Of a stretch of 35,180 nucleotides of DNA, positions 9,159 to 18,900 are shown one piece after another. Each line of letters starts with the position of its first letter. Position 1 is the stretch's first letter. The notes under the pieces are model-generated. The model was not told where the DNA came from and ran no database searches. It saw only the letters and a list, made by a program, of their open reading frames with translations. This DNA is from Pedosphaera sp. GTDB taxonomy: Bacteria > Verrucomicrobiota > Verrucomicrobiia > Limisphaerales > AAA164-E04. The position numbers were made by a program, and so were the translations under genes. Where the stretch lies: positions 1-35,180 of the forward strand of contig NZFL01000029.1 in the NCBI GenBank assembly GCA_002690655.1, written 5' to 3'.

Positions 9159-9574
9159 TTCACCAAATATGCCTCATCGAAGGCGGATGGCAACAACCGA
9201 GGTTTTTTCTCCCCATACCGGGGCGTTTTGGACGTAAGCATCCGATGACTCGTTGGTTTTCATATCAAAGACTCTGTTGTTTTTGCATGCTTGACCGGAA
9301 GCCTGAACGGCATGCATGCGCATTCAGGCGGTTTACGATGTGGTTTGTCCGGGGTTCAATGGCTGCAGAGCCCGGACCGTCCTTTTGAAGTGCTCCGGAG
9401 CAAAATATTGTCCAATGATCCCTCTGCAGTATCTACATACCACGCATTTCCAGACTCAGCGGTCCGATTCGTCATCCTCCACTTTCCCGGAGCTGGATGC
9501 ATTGAAGCCATTGGCAGTGGTGCATGATGGTACTTGTCAAATAAACCCCCTCGCGGGAACATGCCTAGATCATC
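9159..9574. promoter_or_regulatory. Divergent intergenic region between ABC operon and cytochrome gene
   Basis: About 416 bases separate two divergent transcription units, so promoters for both should lie here. No gene is supported. An inverted repeat GCCTGAA (9301-9307)/TTCAGGC (9323-9329) with a 15-base spacer containing the palindrome GCATGC could be a regulator-binding site. I cannot assign -35/-10 elements with confidence. Confidence 0.4.
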
Positions 9575-12500
9575 ATGAAAGAAATGAACCCTTTATCCCA
9601 TCTGCGGCGATGGGTCTGTCTTCAGTCTTCGGTTTTACTTGTAGTAACGATTGCTGGCTTGGCTGATCCATCAACTTCACCGTCGGAAATTAAGGTCTTG
9701 CCTGGTTTCGAGGTAAGTGTCGCAGCAGCTTCTCCTCTGGTGGATTATCCCATGATGGCTTGTCTTGACGACAAGGGGCGGCTTTACATCGCGGAAAGCG
9801 ACGGGCGCAATCTGACCACTCGGGAGGAAATTGAAAAAGAGAGGCCTCGATTTGTAAGACGCCTGGTCGATCAGGACGGCGATGGGGTTTATGACACAAG
9901 CACGATCTTTGCCGGCGAGATGACCATGCCCGAAGGCGGGTTATGGCATCAGGGAGCGCTCTACATCATTTCTGCACCCTATCTCTTGCGGCTGGAGGAT
10001 CTGGACGATGACGGTGTGGCAGACAAGCGGGAGAAGATCCTTGGAAGTATGGAATTTGATGGAAGAGCCAATCAGCATGGCCCCTATCTTGGCCCCAATG
10101 GCAGACTTTATTTTACAGGTGGGCATTTTGGTTACGATCTGATTGGGAGCGACGGGAGTCGGTCCGGAGTGAGTCGTGCTGCTGGAGTCTTTTCCTGTTG
10201 GCCGGATGGTCGTGATGTCCGGGTGGAAGGGCAGGGTGGGGTCAATCCGGTCGATGTCGTTTTTACCCCGAATGGAGACATGCTTTCGACCTGCGCCATT
10301 TTTGACAGTTTTGGTGGTCGGCGTCATGATGCGCTGATCCACTGGATGCGAGGAGGGCTCACCCAGCGTGTGTATGGTAATCCCTTGTTGCCAGAGACCG
10401 GATTCCGCCTGCCTGCAGTCAGTCGCTGGGGCCAGGTGGCTCCGGCCGGCCTCGTGCGTTATAGAGGAACGTCTTTTGGAGCCGCCTATCGAGATACACT
10501 TTTTGCCTGTCAGTTCAATGCGCACAAGGTCGTCCAAGTAAGCCTTGAACGGCAGGGAGGATCCTTTTTGACCGTTGAAAAAGATTTTCTCTCATCTGAA
10601 CGTGCAGGATTTCATCCCGCTGACATCCTTGAGGATGTGGATGGATCCCTTTTGTTGCTGGACACAGGCGGTTGGTTGAGCTGGGGCTGTCCCTTTTCAA
10701 AAAACGCCAGACCCGAAATCAAAGGCGCCGTATACAGGATCCAGAAAGACGATGCCCTGATTCCAAACGACCCCAGAGGAAATACCCTGATCTGGGATTC
10801 CATGAAAGCAGCCAGCTTGATTGGTTTACTGAAGGACACTCGTCCCGCGGTCAGGGATCGTGCGGTAGAAAAGATGATCGAAATGGGGGCCTCCATCCTG
10901 AGGGATCTTGAGCAAGTTTTTAACGAGAACGAAGATCCGACCTTCAGAAAGCGCTGTTTATGGGCGGTTTCGAGGATACAGGAGGAACGTTCCCTGACGA
11001 TGATCAGGAGCGCTTTGTTGGATGCTGATGCAGGTGTTAGGCAAGTGGCTGCCAGATCACTTGGGGAACGGAAAGATGCCGCCTCGGTTCAAGTGCTGAC
11101 AGGATTGCTGCAGGATACCAATGCCTTTGTGCGTGGGGCTGCGGCAACGGCACTGGGGCTTATTGGAGACAGGGAAGCAGTGCCTGATTTGTTTCAGCAC
11201 CTGAACCCCTCTGATCCACTCCACACACAGCATGCCTTTGTTTATGCTCTGACAGAAATTGGAGATTTGAAGGGAGTGCTGCCTTACCTGCGGGATAGCA
11301 ACCGGCCCTACGGGCAGCGAATGGCACTAAGGGTCATCGACGCGCTGGATGCGGATCTGGAGGCCACCAGCATTCTTCCGCTTTTGCACTCAACAGATCC
11401 TGACTTGCGTCAGGAAGCGCGTCAGATGGCATCCAGGCGCAAGGAATGGAAACCTGCCATGATAAGGGTTTTTCGGGAGCTCTCCCTTGAGGCGAATTCC
11501 AAACAACTCAATTGGCAACTTATCGAGAGCCTCATTCTCTCCTACGCTCAGGAAGATGATTTTCAGTCCGCCCTTCTGGAGACGATGTCTTCTGCCGGGC
11601 AGAAGCCGGAGTTCAAGGAGCACTTGTTGAACTCCATTGCTTTTCTGGACGATCTTCCAGAGACGCTGGAGGCATGTGTTATCTTGGGATTAAAGGAGAA
11701 TGCTCCTGAACTGCGATCGGCTTCACTCAAGCTCGCAGCGCGATTCGAAATGCCTTCCAATGTTCTTAAATTTATTGCTCAGCTTGAAGCTCAGGAGGGG
11801 GTTTCTAAAAAGGATAAAGTTGACGCCTTGAAGGTGTTGGTCAAACATCAAGATCGACTTGCCGATGGAAGCATCGCTTTCCTGACTCGCCTGATTACCG
11901 ATGAAAACACCTCCGTTATTCTTTCCCAGCATGCCGCACAGGTTATGGGGGCACTCCGATGGCATCTGCTGGACGAGTCAGAGCGTGATGCTTATCTCAA
12001 AACAATCGCAAGAGCGCGTTCTTTTTGTCTGCCAGCATTGATGTATCCCTTCGAACATCAAGCGGGTATCAACGGAGAAGGTGAGCATGGGCTGAATGAA
12101 GATGCATGGGACGTTTTAGGTGTTCAGCTTGCCGCTCAGCTTGAGCGCAATCCAGCTGTTGGGTCGCTTCCCAGCGGGACAGTCAACCTTTTGAGACGCA
12201 TGTTTTCAGAAAAGGTTTCGCGTGCGTATGCTGCAATGAGTGAAGTGCTGGGTGACGGGTTGTATACGGAGCAAAAACAAGAAATGAAGCTTCGCTCCAT
12301 ACTGCAGGAACTGGGGGAAGGAAACGCTTCCCGAGGTCGGGTATTGTTTTACAAGGAAAGGCTTGCATGTGCCTCTTGTCATCGTATCGATTCTCGAGGA
12401 GGGCAACTGGGTCCTGATTTAAGCCGGATTGGCCGTATTCGAGAGCCAAGGGATTTAGTGGAGGCTGTTCTTTACCCGAGTGCCACCGTTGTCAATGGAT

Positions 12501-12736
12501 ACGAGAATTATGCCTTTGAATTGTCAGGCGGCGAAACTTTGGACGGGATGATTCATCGTGAAACAAGAGAAGCTGTTTACCTGATCAACGGCGCTATGAG
12601 CGAGATGCGTATCGACAGGAAACAGATTGAGCATGTGCACAATTCGACTGTTTCATTGATGCCATCAGGATTTGAGCAGATCTTGTCGCGACGTGAATTA
12701 CTTGATTTGATTGCCTACCTTCAAACTTGTCGGTGA
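9575..12736 (+). CDS. PVC-type propeller/HEAT/cytochrome c protein
   Basis: A 1053-residue exported protein. A signal peptide with a hydrophobic core at residues about 18-30 is followed by the PVC-type membrane-bound dehydrogenase-like beta-propeller (about 35-390: VLPGFEVSVAAASPLVDYP, RLYIAESDGRN, DQDGDGVYD, GPNGRLYFTGGHFG, NPVDVVFTPNGDM, HPADILEDVDGSLLLLDTGGW). HEAT repeats fill roughly 410-780 (for example RSALLDADAGVRQVAARSLG, then LLQDTNAFVRGAAATALGLIG). A C-terminal cytochrome c domain has the haem motif CASCH at 932-936, preceded by GNASRGRVLFYKE and followed by GGQLGPDLSRIG. This order is typical of a large paralogous family in Planctomycetota and Verrucomicrobiota, thought to oxidise sugars or polyol-like compounds in the periplasm. 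The substrate is unknown. ATG 9584 is an alternative start. It is monocistronic here, with a candidate terminator at 12871. Confidence 0.93.
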   Translation: MKEMNPLSHLRRWVCLQSSVLLVVTIAGLADPSTSPSEIKVLPGFEVSVAAASPLVDYPMMACLDDKGRLYIAESDGRNLTTREEIEKERPRFVRRLVDQDGDGVYDTSTIFAGEMTMPEGGLWHQGALYIISAPYLLRLEDLDDDGVADKREKILGSMEFDGRANQHGPYLGPNGRLYFTGGHFGYDLIGSDGSRSGVSRAAGVFSCWPDGRDVRVEGQGGVNPVDVVFTPNGDMLSTCAIFDSFGGRRHDALIHWMRGGLTQRVYGNPLLPETGFRLPAVSRWGQVAPAGLVRYRGTSFGAAYRDTLFACQFNAHKVVQVSLERQGGSFLTVEKDFLSSERAGFHPADILEDVDGSLLLLDTGGWLSWGCPFSKNARPEIKGAVYRIQKDDALIPNDPRGNTLIWDSMKAASLIGLLKDTRPAVRDRAVEKMIEMGASILRDLEQVFNENEDPTFRKRCLWAVSRIQEERSLTMIRSALLDADAGVRQVAARSLGERKDAASVQVLTGLLQDTNAFVRGAAATALGLIGDREAVPDLFQHLNPSDPLHTQHAFVYALTEIGDLKGVLPYLRDSNRPYGQRMALRVIDALDADLEATSILPLLHSTDPDLRQEARQMASRRKEWKPAMIRVFRELSLEANSKQLNWQLIESLILSYAQEDDFQSALLETMSSAGQKPEFKEHLLNSIAFLDDLPETLEACVILGLKENAPELRSASLKLAARFEMPSNVLKFIAQLEAQEGVSKKDKVDALKVLVKHQDRLADGSIAFLTRLITDENTSVILSQHAAQVMGALRWHLLDESERDAYLKTIARARSFCLPALMYPFEHQAGINGEGEHGLNEDAWDVLGVQLAAQLERNPAVGSLPSGTVNLLRRMFSEKVSRAYAAMSEVLGDGLYTEQKQEMKLRSILQELGEGNASRGRVLFYKERLACASCHRIDSRGGQLGPDLSRIGRIREPRDLVEAVLYPSATVVNGYENYAFELSGGETLDGMIHRETREAVYLINGAMSEMRIDRKQIEHVHNSTVSLMPSGFEQILSRRELLDLIAYLQTCR

Positions 12737-13154
12737 TGGTTTTTGCCAGTAAGAAATGAGTAGACTGTCAGGAAACATCAAATGCGACCAGTCACTGAAA
12801 AAGTGTTCGGCTATCCCTTTTGCTGGAGGCTTAGATAGCTGCTCAAGTCCTGATCTATTCAAGCCATGCATTCATGAGAGTCTCCTCATGAACTGTGTTT
12901 TTAGCCTGAATGCTTTCCTCCAAGAGTAAATGCAATCGATGCGTCAAAAAGATATACTTTCGAGTGAGCCTGAGGCTTAGCCTGAGCCGGTCCGTCAATC
13001 ATCCAACCGCAGGCCAAGATAGTCATGATCTGATTGCTGGCTAGATTGCAAGAGTCAAGGCTTGCGTTTCTCCCTTGATCCCGGATACGTCTGCCATTCA
13101 TGCACTGAAACACCTCTTTTTTTCCGCCTTTTGCGGCCTGAATTTAGTTTTTCA
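12737..13154. other. Convergent intergenic region
   Basis: This 418-base spacer lies between the ends of the cytochrome gene (plus) and the channel gene (minus). Apart from the hairpin at 12871-12892 I see no gene, repeat or RNA structure. Short open frames here lack recognisable content. Confidence 0.5.
12871..12905 (+). terminator. Candidate intrinsic terminator of the cytochrome gene
   Basis: A perfect 8-base stem TTCATGAG/CTCATGAA (12871-12878 and 12885-12892) encloses a 6-base loop and is followed by CTGTG and a run of five T. The stem is only moderately GC-rich and lies 134 bases past the stop codon, so strength is uncertain. Confidence 0.45.
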
Positions 13155-14234
13155 TCAAATCCCGTAGCGAGGCTTCAGTTTGTCCAACAATCCCCTTTGT
13201 TGTAGCTTGAGTTGAATTCTTTTGATTGTTTCCTGCATGTCACTGTCCATCCTGAACGCAATGGCATAGATTTGGTTTTCAAACATTTTTCCTACCACAT
13301 GCAAATCGCCTGCTCCCTTACCATTGGCATGATGCAACAACAAGGGAGCATCGTGAATGAATGCATCCACATTTCCACTTTTCAGAAGGTCGAAAGCTTT
13401 TTGGGCTGATTCCACCCGCCGTGCTTCAAACTTAAAGGTCGGTGCATAATGATTGATGATGCGTTCTTCAGAAGCAGTGTCTCCTTTGTAAGCCACTCTT
13501 TTGCCCTTGAGATCCGAAACATCCAGAACGTACTGGCTGAGTTGCTCCATTGTCATCAAAGAAGAAACGAGACCCGAAATGGATCCTATGACTATGAAGC
13601 CAATGAGACTGATGGGAATAGTAAAGAGTTTGCCGAGCGGCGTTCTTGGTGCCACATCACCATATCCAATCGTAGTCGCCGTAGCATAGCTCAGCCACAT
13701 GCCTTGCCCTATTCCAGACTTGCCGCTTTTGTGGTTCACCATGAATTTTCGTTCACAAAGCCAAAAGACAACGCCCGAGAGGATGATGAAAAGCAGAAAA
13801 GTTGCAAAGGTGTAAAAAATGGCTCTATCACGCAGTGCATGCACCAGGCTTTTGAAAAACGGGATATTATCCCGGTTGACCATGATCGAAAGCCCGGATT
13901 GATAATAGCTGTGTGAAAAGTCCAAGGCTTCTTCCCGGGATTCAGTCACCGAAAGCCCACCGATGGCAAGCTCCACTTCGCCATTTTTCAACGCCTTCAA
14001 AGCACTATTGCTTGATTTGTAAAGCGAGTAACGCACCGACTTGCCCATTTCAAGCCCAATGGTTTCGATATAATCAATGTCAAAGCCGTGGAAATCCTCG
14101 CCATCAATCATCACAAAGGGAGGGTATTCATAAATACCAACTTTCAAGATTTTTTCTTGCTCCGGTTGAGCCCCGGCAGTCAGTGCAAAAAGTAAGAATA
14201 TGCCACGACCTATCGTGGTGAAAAGCTGCTTCAT
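13155..14234 (-). CDS. GluR0-like glutamate-receptor-type potassium channel
   Basis: About 359 residues from the ATG at 14234 (a GTG at 14261 or ATG at 14255 would add a few). A signal peptide ends near AGAQPEQ. Then comes the first half of a family-3 periplasmic binding domain (VGIYEYPPFV, GFDIDYIETIG, GGLSVTESREEALDFSHSYYQS, with the ligand-type arginine at residue 100). A pore module follows: helix M1 about 139-160, a pore loop with the potassium filter TTIGYGD at about 187-193, and helix M2 about 202-226. The second half of the binding domain completes the protein (KGKRVAYKGDTASEERI, then NVDAFIHDAP with an acidic residue near 295). This S1-M1-P-M2-S2 order with a GYGD filter is that of Synechocystis GluR0, a ligand-gated potassium channel that assembles as a tetramer. 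It lacks the N-terminal domain and third helix of animal receptors. The ligand, presumably an amino acid, is inferred. It stands alone with no transporter genes. Confidence 0.87.
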   Translation of the reverse strand: MKQLFTTIGRGIFLLFALTAGAQPEQEKILKVGIYEYPPFVMIDGEDFHGFDIDYIETIGLEMGKSVRYSLYKSSNSALKALKNGEVELAIGGLSVTESREEALDFSHSYYQSGLSIMVNRDNIPFFKSLVHALRDRAIFYTFATFLLFIILSGVVFWLCERKFMVNHKSGKSGIGQGMWLSYATATTIGYGDVAPRTPLGKLFTIPISLIGFIVIGSISGLVSSLMTMEQLSQYVLDVSDLKGKRVAYKGDTASEERIINHYAPTFKFEARRVESAQKAFDLLKSGNVDAFIHDAPLLLHHANGKGAGDLHVVGKMFENQIYAIAFRMDSDMQETIKRIQLKLQQRGLLDKLKPRYGI

Positions 14235-14261
14235 GAGTTTTATTTTTCTTATCATTGCCAC

Positions 14262-14657
14262 ACTGCTTGTAATAAAATCACCTGTTTTTAAAAGGTTGTT
14301 TAATGTAAGTCAAACAGCAACAAGTTAATGTGATTGAAAACTTGATACATTTGACTGTCGGTCCTTATTTGATCGCTATCATCACTTCAATTCGATATGA
14401 CATATTCCTAGCTCAAAATCGTAGCGTATCATTGACAAATCCATTGTGCATTTCTGTAAGATAAATTGAAGGGACTGATCCTTAAGAGCCAAGCTTGCCC
14501 GGGTTTGGAATGCCACTCCTTCGCATGTTTTGAATCAAAGAGCTCAAGCTTCAAGCTATCATTGAATTGAATGATAGTTTCCAGCCCGTCGAGAGTGGCA
14601 AGCCACAAAGGGCTTGGAAAAAGTCTTTGAGGCAGCGCGAAATTCAGGAAACCGGTG
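14262..14657. promoter_or_regulatory. Intergenic region upstream of the channel gene
   Basis: This AT-rich 396-base spacer lies between two minus-strand genes and should hold the channel promoter and the end of the prepilin-like transcript. A perfect inverted repeat CTATCATT/AATGATAG (14556-14563 and 14570-14577, 6-base loop) lies about 80 bases past the prepilin-like stop. A shorter CAAGCC/GGCTTG repeat lies near 14600. No T tract follows either on the minus strand. No gene is seen. Confidence 0.4.
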
Positions 14658-15593
14658 TTAATCCGAGTGGAGCCTGACGGAACTGTGTTGTGACATAAAG
14701 ATCATGTCCTTGTTGTTTGGCGATGATACGGCGAGTTTGAGCTTGGAGTTATTCCATGCCGGTATTGTTCGCTGATCTAACCATTTGTGCATTTCAACAT
14801 GCCCATCTGCAAAGCTCATTGCGCCAGCACCGTTGTGGTTGCTCGCCGGGTAGTCGATGATCATGATTCCTTGAGGTGGAGCGTCATCGTTCATGGCAAC
14901 TGCGAGGTCTGCATAATTGAGACTGTCCGGATGCTCGTTGATGAAGACAAATGCTTCGGAATGTCCCATTCGATTGATATCCGACATTTTTCGGAAAACG
15001 ATGTATTCTTTTTTTGTGATGTGACTCAACCAATCATTCCTTGAGTTCATTGCCTGGCTCATGGAAACGCTCCGAACACGTTGGTGACGCTTGCCTTTGA
15101 TTGTAACATAGCTTTTGTCTGCCGGACAGCGATAGATGCCTACAGCGGTGGTGTAAGGCCATAACTTAGCATATTCTGGATTATTTAAATTCACCAGGTT
15201 TGTGTTGTGGGAATTGCTGCCCTCGTAATCGAGCACGCCCCTCACCCAGCCGCTTCCGTTTGCGGTCAGGTCGTTCCATACAAGTTTGTCCTCATAATCG
15301 TCGGCATACATGATCCAGCCCAGAGTGAGTTGTTTTTGATTGTTCACACAGCGGATGTGCTGAGCTTTTGCCTTGGCCTTGCTCAGCGCAGGTAGCAGCA
15401 TTCCCGCAAGTATCGCGATGATGGCGATGACGACCAGTAGTTCAATCAGTGTGAATCCTGAGCTGTGATTTGATAGGCTATTACGAGTAAGAGGGCACTC
15501 ACTGAGATTTGTGCTAGAAGTTGTCACGCTGCAATCTGATTGTTTGGCATGCTTTAGTCGATTGGGCGTGATATTTTGGTTTTGCGTTCTCAT
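14658..15593 (-). CDS. Prepilin-like protein with N-methylation domain and H-X9-DG motif
   Basis: A type IV pilin/pseudopilin-like protein. The type III signal is clear: a glycine then [24 protein letters not shown], to be cleaved before the phenylalanine, with the conserved glutamate at position +5. The helix runs into [19 protein letters not shown], as in the large PVC family. Near the C-terminus, [20 protein letters not shown] contains the H-x9-DG motif defining the prepilin-type processing-associated class. The frame is open back to an ATG at 15671, which would give 337 residues and a leader of 72. I chose the ATG at 15593, preceded by AAGGCAG, giving 311 residues and a leader of about 46, still unusually long. 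PVC genomes encode dozens of such proteins, mostly of unknown role and not necessarily in pili. It is divergent from the large repeat protein. Confidence 0.85.
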   Translation of the reverse strand: MRTQNQNITPNRLKHAKQSDCSVTTSSTNLSECPLTRNSLSNHSSGFTLIELLVVIAIIAILAGMLLPALSKAKAKAQHIRCVNNQKQLTLGWIMYADDYEDKLVWNDLTANGSGWVRGVLDYEGSNSHNTNLVNLNNPEYAKLWPYTTAVGIYRCPADKSYVTIKGKRHQRVRSVSMSQAMNSRNDWLSHITKKEYIVFRKMSDINRMGHSEAFVFINEHPDSLNYADLAVAMNDDAPPQGIMIIDYPASNHNGAGAMSFADGHVEMHKWLDQRTIPAWNNSKLKLAVSSPNNKDMIFMSQHSSVRLHSD

Positions 15594-15671
15594 CTGCCTT
15601 AGTTCGATATCGCGGCTTCCGTTCCAGTCCTCACGGGACGTCTGAGCTCGTTCTTTTGTCAGGCAGCTCAT

Positions 15672-15986
15672 GCGCTTAAACGACTGATTTCCTGTTCACG
15701 TTTTTTATTAGTAGGGCATGTGCTGGCACCATGCTCTCACTCCAGCTTCGTGTCAATCGCATCGTTAATAAACATCGATAGGGGTAATCCTGGGCTCAAT
15801 CAATCCGCATTTTAAAAATGCATTACCAAAATCAGTATTTACGTGGCCCTCCAGTTTCAGGGATGTTTTTAACCCCAATGACCATCGCGCTTATTACCCG
15901 GCCATAACTAAAAAGCTTGCAATAGTGCCATTCTTCCTATTAATCAGTAAGACTCACCTAAAGAAGAAACTTCTCAGCATATTTCT
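15672..15986. promoter_or_regulatory. Divergent intergenic region between prepilin-like gene and repeat protein
   Basis: This 315-base region must hold the promoters of two divergent genes. A possible plus-strand promoter is TTGCAA (15917-15922) with TATTAA (15938-15943), but the 15-base spacing is short. No gene or strong hairpin is visible, and no clear ribosome binding site precedes the ATG at 15987. Confidence 0.35.
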
Positions 15987-18900
15987 ATGTACACACTCCG
16001 TTATTTATTCAACGCTTGGAAAGCAAGGCAAACACAGTCTCTTGCTTATTTGCTGTTCGTTACCCTGATGAGTCAGGCAGCTCTGGGGCAAACAAACATT
16101 TTCATTGACTTTGGTGGCACTGAAGGCAACGGAGCAGGCGCTTCTCCGCTACCCTGGGTTACCATTGACAGTTTAACCCAGGATGAGCCTGTTGACCTCG
16201 CCGAAGGGATCACGCTTACACCTTTGGACGACGGTTTTACTCCCAATAATCCAGCGCCTCCCAATGAGGATGCAGAATACGACAGCATCATCGTACCCCA
16301 GGAAGCGCGTAATGATTATCTCTACAAAAACGTAGATGCAGCGGGCACAGAGGCGCGGATGAGAATCGACGGGCTACCCGCAGGAAGCTACCGTATCACG
16401 GTTTTTGAGGGAAGAACTTCTGACGCGTCCCAATCTGCGAAAATATGGACTGGCGAAGAGCCGGTATCTGAAAATACCGGAGATTTTGCCGGAAAAAGTG
16501 CTTCAGTGCTTGTGACTGTCACTGCAGGGGAGCCTTTATGGTACAAGCATCTTGAGGATAACTCAGGAGGTATCAGTGGTATGCTGATCCGCCAACAATC
16601 GGCTCCCAAGTTCAATTCGCTTCAAATTGACTTTGGAGGTACGGAGGGAAATGGAGCCGGCGCATCGCCTTCCCCTTGGGTAACCCTTGAAATCCTCAAT
16701 CAGGACGAAACGGTTGATCTTGGTGGAGGTATCAGCCTGACTGCATTGGACGATGGCTTCACCCCAAATAATCCTGCTCCTCCGAACGAAGATGCCGAAT
16801 ACGACGGTTTTATTGTCCCTCAGGAAGCCCGAAATGATTACTTCTACAAGAACGTGGATGCTGCGGGAACAGAGGCACGGATGAGGATCGATGGATTACC
16901 TGCCGGTGTTTACAATGTTACTGTTTTTGAAGGACGAACGACCGATGCAGGTCAGGTAGCCAAGATCTGGGCAGCCGGCGAAGATGAACCAGCAGCTGAA
17001 AACACAGGAAGCTTTGCTGGCGGCAGTGCGACCGTGACCATCACATTGGGTGCCGGAGAATCTCTCTGGTATAAGCATCTGGAAGACAATTCCGGAGGCG
17101 TCAGTGGTATGATCGTGCGTCGCGTCAGTTCAGCTGTTGAAGCTCCGATTCAAGTTGATTTCGGTGGAACGGAAGGCAATGGAGCGGGTGCTTCCCCTGT
17201 GCCATGGATCACTATTGATAGTCTTGACCAGGATGAAGTTGTGGAATTGGGAGGGGGAGTCACCATGACTGCTCTTGATGATGGATTCACTCCCAACAAC
17301 CCAGCTCCTCCCGGCGAGTCAGCCATTTATGATGGCATTCTGGTACCCGTAGAGGCCAGAGACGATTATCTATACAAGAATGTGGATGCGGCCGGAACCG
17401 AGGCAAGATTGCGGATAGATGGACTGAAAGCTGGGACTTACAATGTCACTGTTTTTGAAGGTCGCACTTCGGATGTTAATCAGGTAGCGAAAATCTGGGT
17501 TGGAAGTGATGAACCATCCGATGAGAATACGGGCTCGTTTGCCGGAGGAAGTGCCACGGTGGAGATTTCTATCGGTGATGGCGAAACTCTTTGGTACAAG
17601 CATTTGGAAGATAACTCCGGCGGAATCAGTGGAATGATCATCCGTCAGACCGACGCAGATGATTCACAGGCCTTTCTGGCAGGTGCTTTTGGGTCTGCTG
17701 GCGGTTTTTCCGCATTGATATCCGGTGCGGGTTCTGTTGACGCAGGTACTGTCTCGGCCATCCTCGATGGCCAGGTCATTGATGTTTCCGCTGAAAAAGA
17801 CGGCGACGCCATCAGGGTTGCCTATGCGGTTGATGACATGCCTTTGCCTCCCGAGAGCATTCATGACCTTGAAATGTCTTGGAATCAGGGTGGTAGCACT
17901 CAATCCCAGTCCACTACTTTCAGTGTGGGACTATACTCTCTCGTATCGCCTGACGTAGCTCTCAGTGACGTTGATACATCCACGGGCGGTTTTCTCTTGC
18001 GGGTCGTTCAATCCGAGGAAGGACTTGCAAACAACACTGCGCTTCGCGAGCAGCATTTGAGAGGGGAAGTCGGCGGTGATAACATTGCTGACGACTGGCA
18101 ATCAGACAATTATGTTTGGACAGTCGATTTGATCAATATGGATCAAAATGAAGGACCGGCGGGTGAATTCTTCGACCGGGCAGACGGTTCTTCCCGTGAT
18201 GTGTTTGATGAATACATTCCGGGCATTCCAGGGCTAACGGATAGTACCGACAACATTACTGCGGAAATCAAGACGGTTGTCAATATTCCGAGTGCCGGAC
18301 TCTACAGCTTCGGCTTCAATTCAGATGATGGATTCAGGACTTCCATTGGTAACGATGCGGCCGATTCCTTGATTGTTGGAGAATTCAATGGAGGGCGCGG
18401 TGCTTCCACTACAAGCTTCGATGTGTACTTTCAGAAGCCAGGCAACTACGCGATGCGAACCATTTGGTATGAAGGCGGGGGAGGCGCCAATTTTGAGTGG
18501 TTTACCAACGAACCAGCCAAAGCCCTTCTGAATGATAGGGATAATGGTGGTTTGGAAACGTATGCTTACGAATCATCCTTTGCCGCTAGCGTCACTTCGG
18601 TGGAGCCCGGTGGAGGAGCGCGTGGAGTCGATCCGGAGGCAAATATCAGTGTTCGCATTGAGGATGAATCGGGATCAGTGGATCAGGATTCTGTTTCACT
18701 TTTGCTTGATGGAGTTGAGACAGGAGCTCAGATCTCCAAGGACAATGGAGTCACTTCAGTGGTTATCGATCGCTCTGGTCAGCTTTGGCAACCCAATCAG
18801 GTTGTCACTGCATCGCTGGAGTATACAGTGGATGGCGATACTCGTAATGTCAGCTGGTCATGGAAAGTAGGAGATTACCTCATCCTGCCTGCAGCTGGAT

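Noticed and set aside
9941-10537. Open frame of 198 codons on the minus strand
   Set aside because: It is antisense to the propeller domain of the cytochrome gene and lacks coding character.
16104-17645. Tandem repeats as a possible assembly artefact
   Set aside because: The three modules differ at many synonymous positions and in length (174 versus 176 residues), so they are genuine separate copies.
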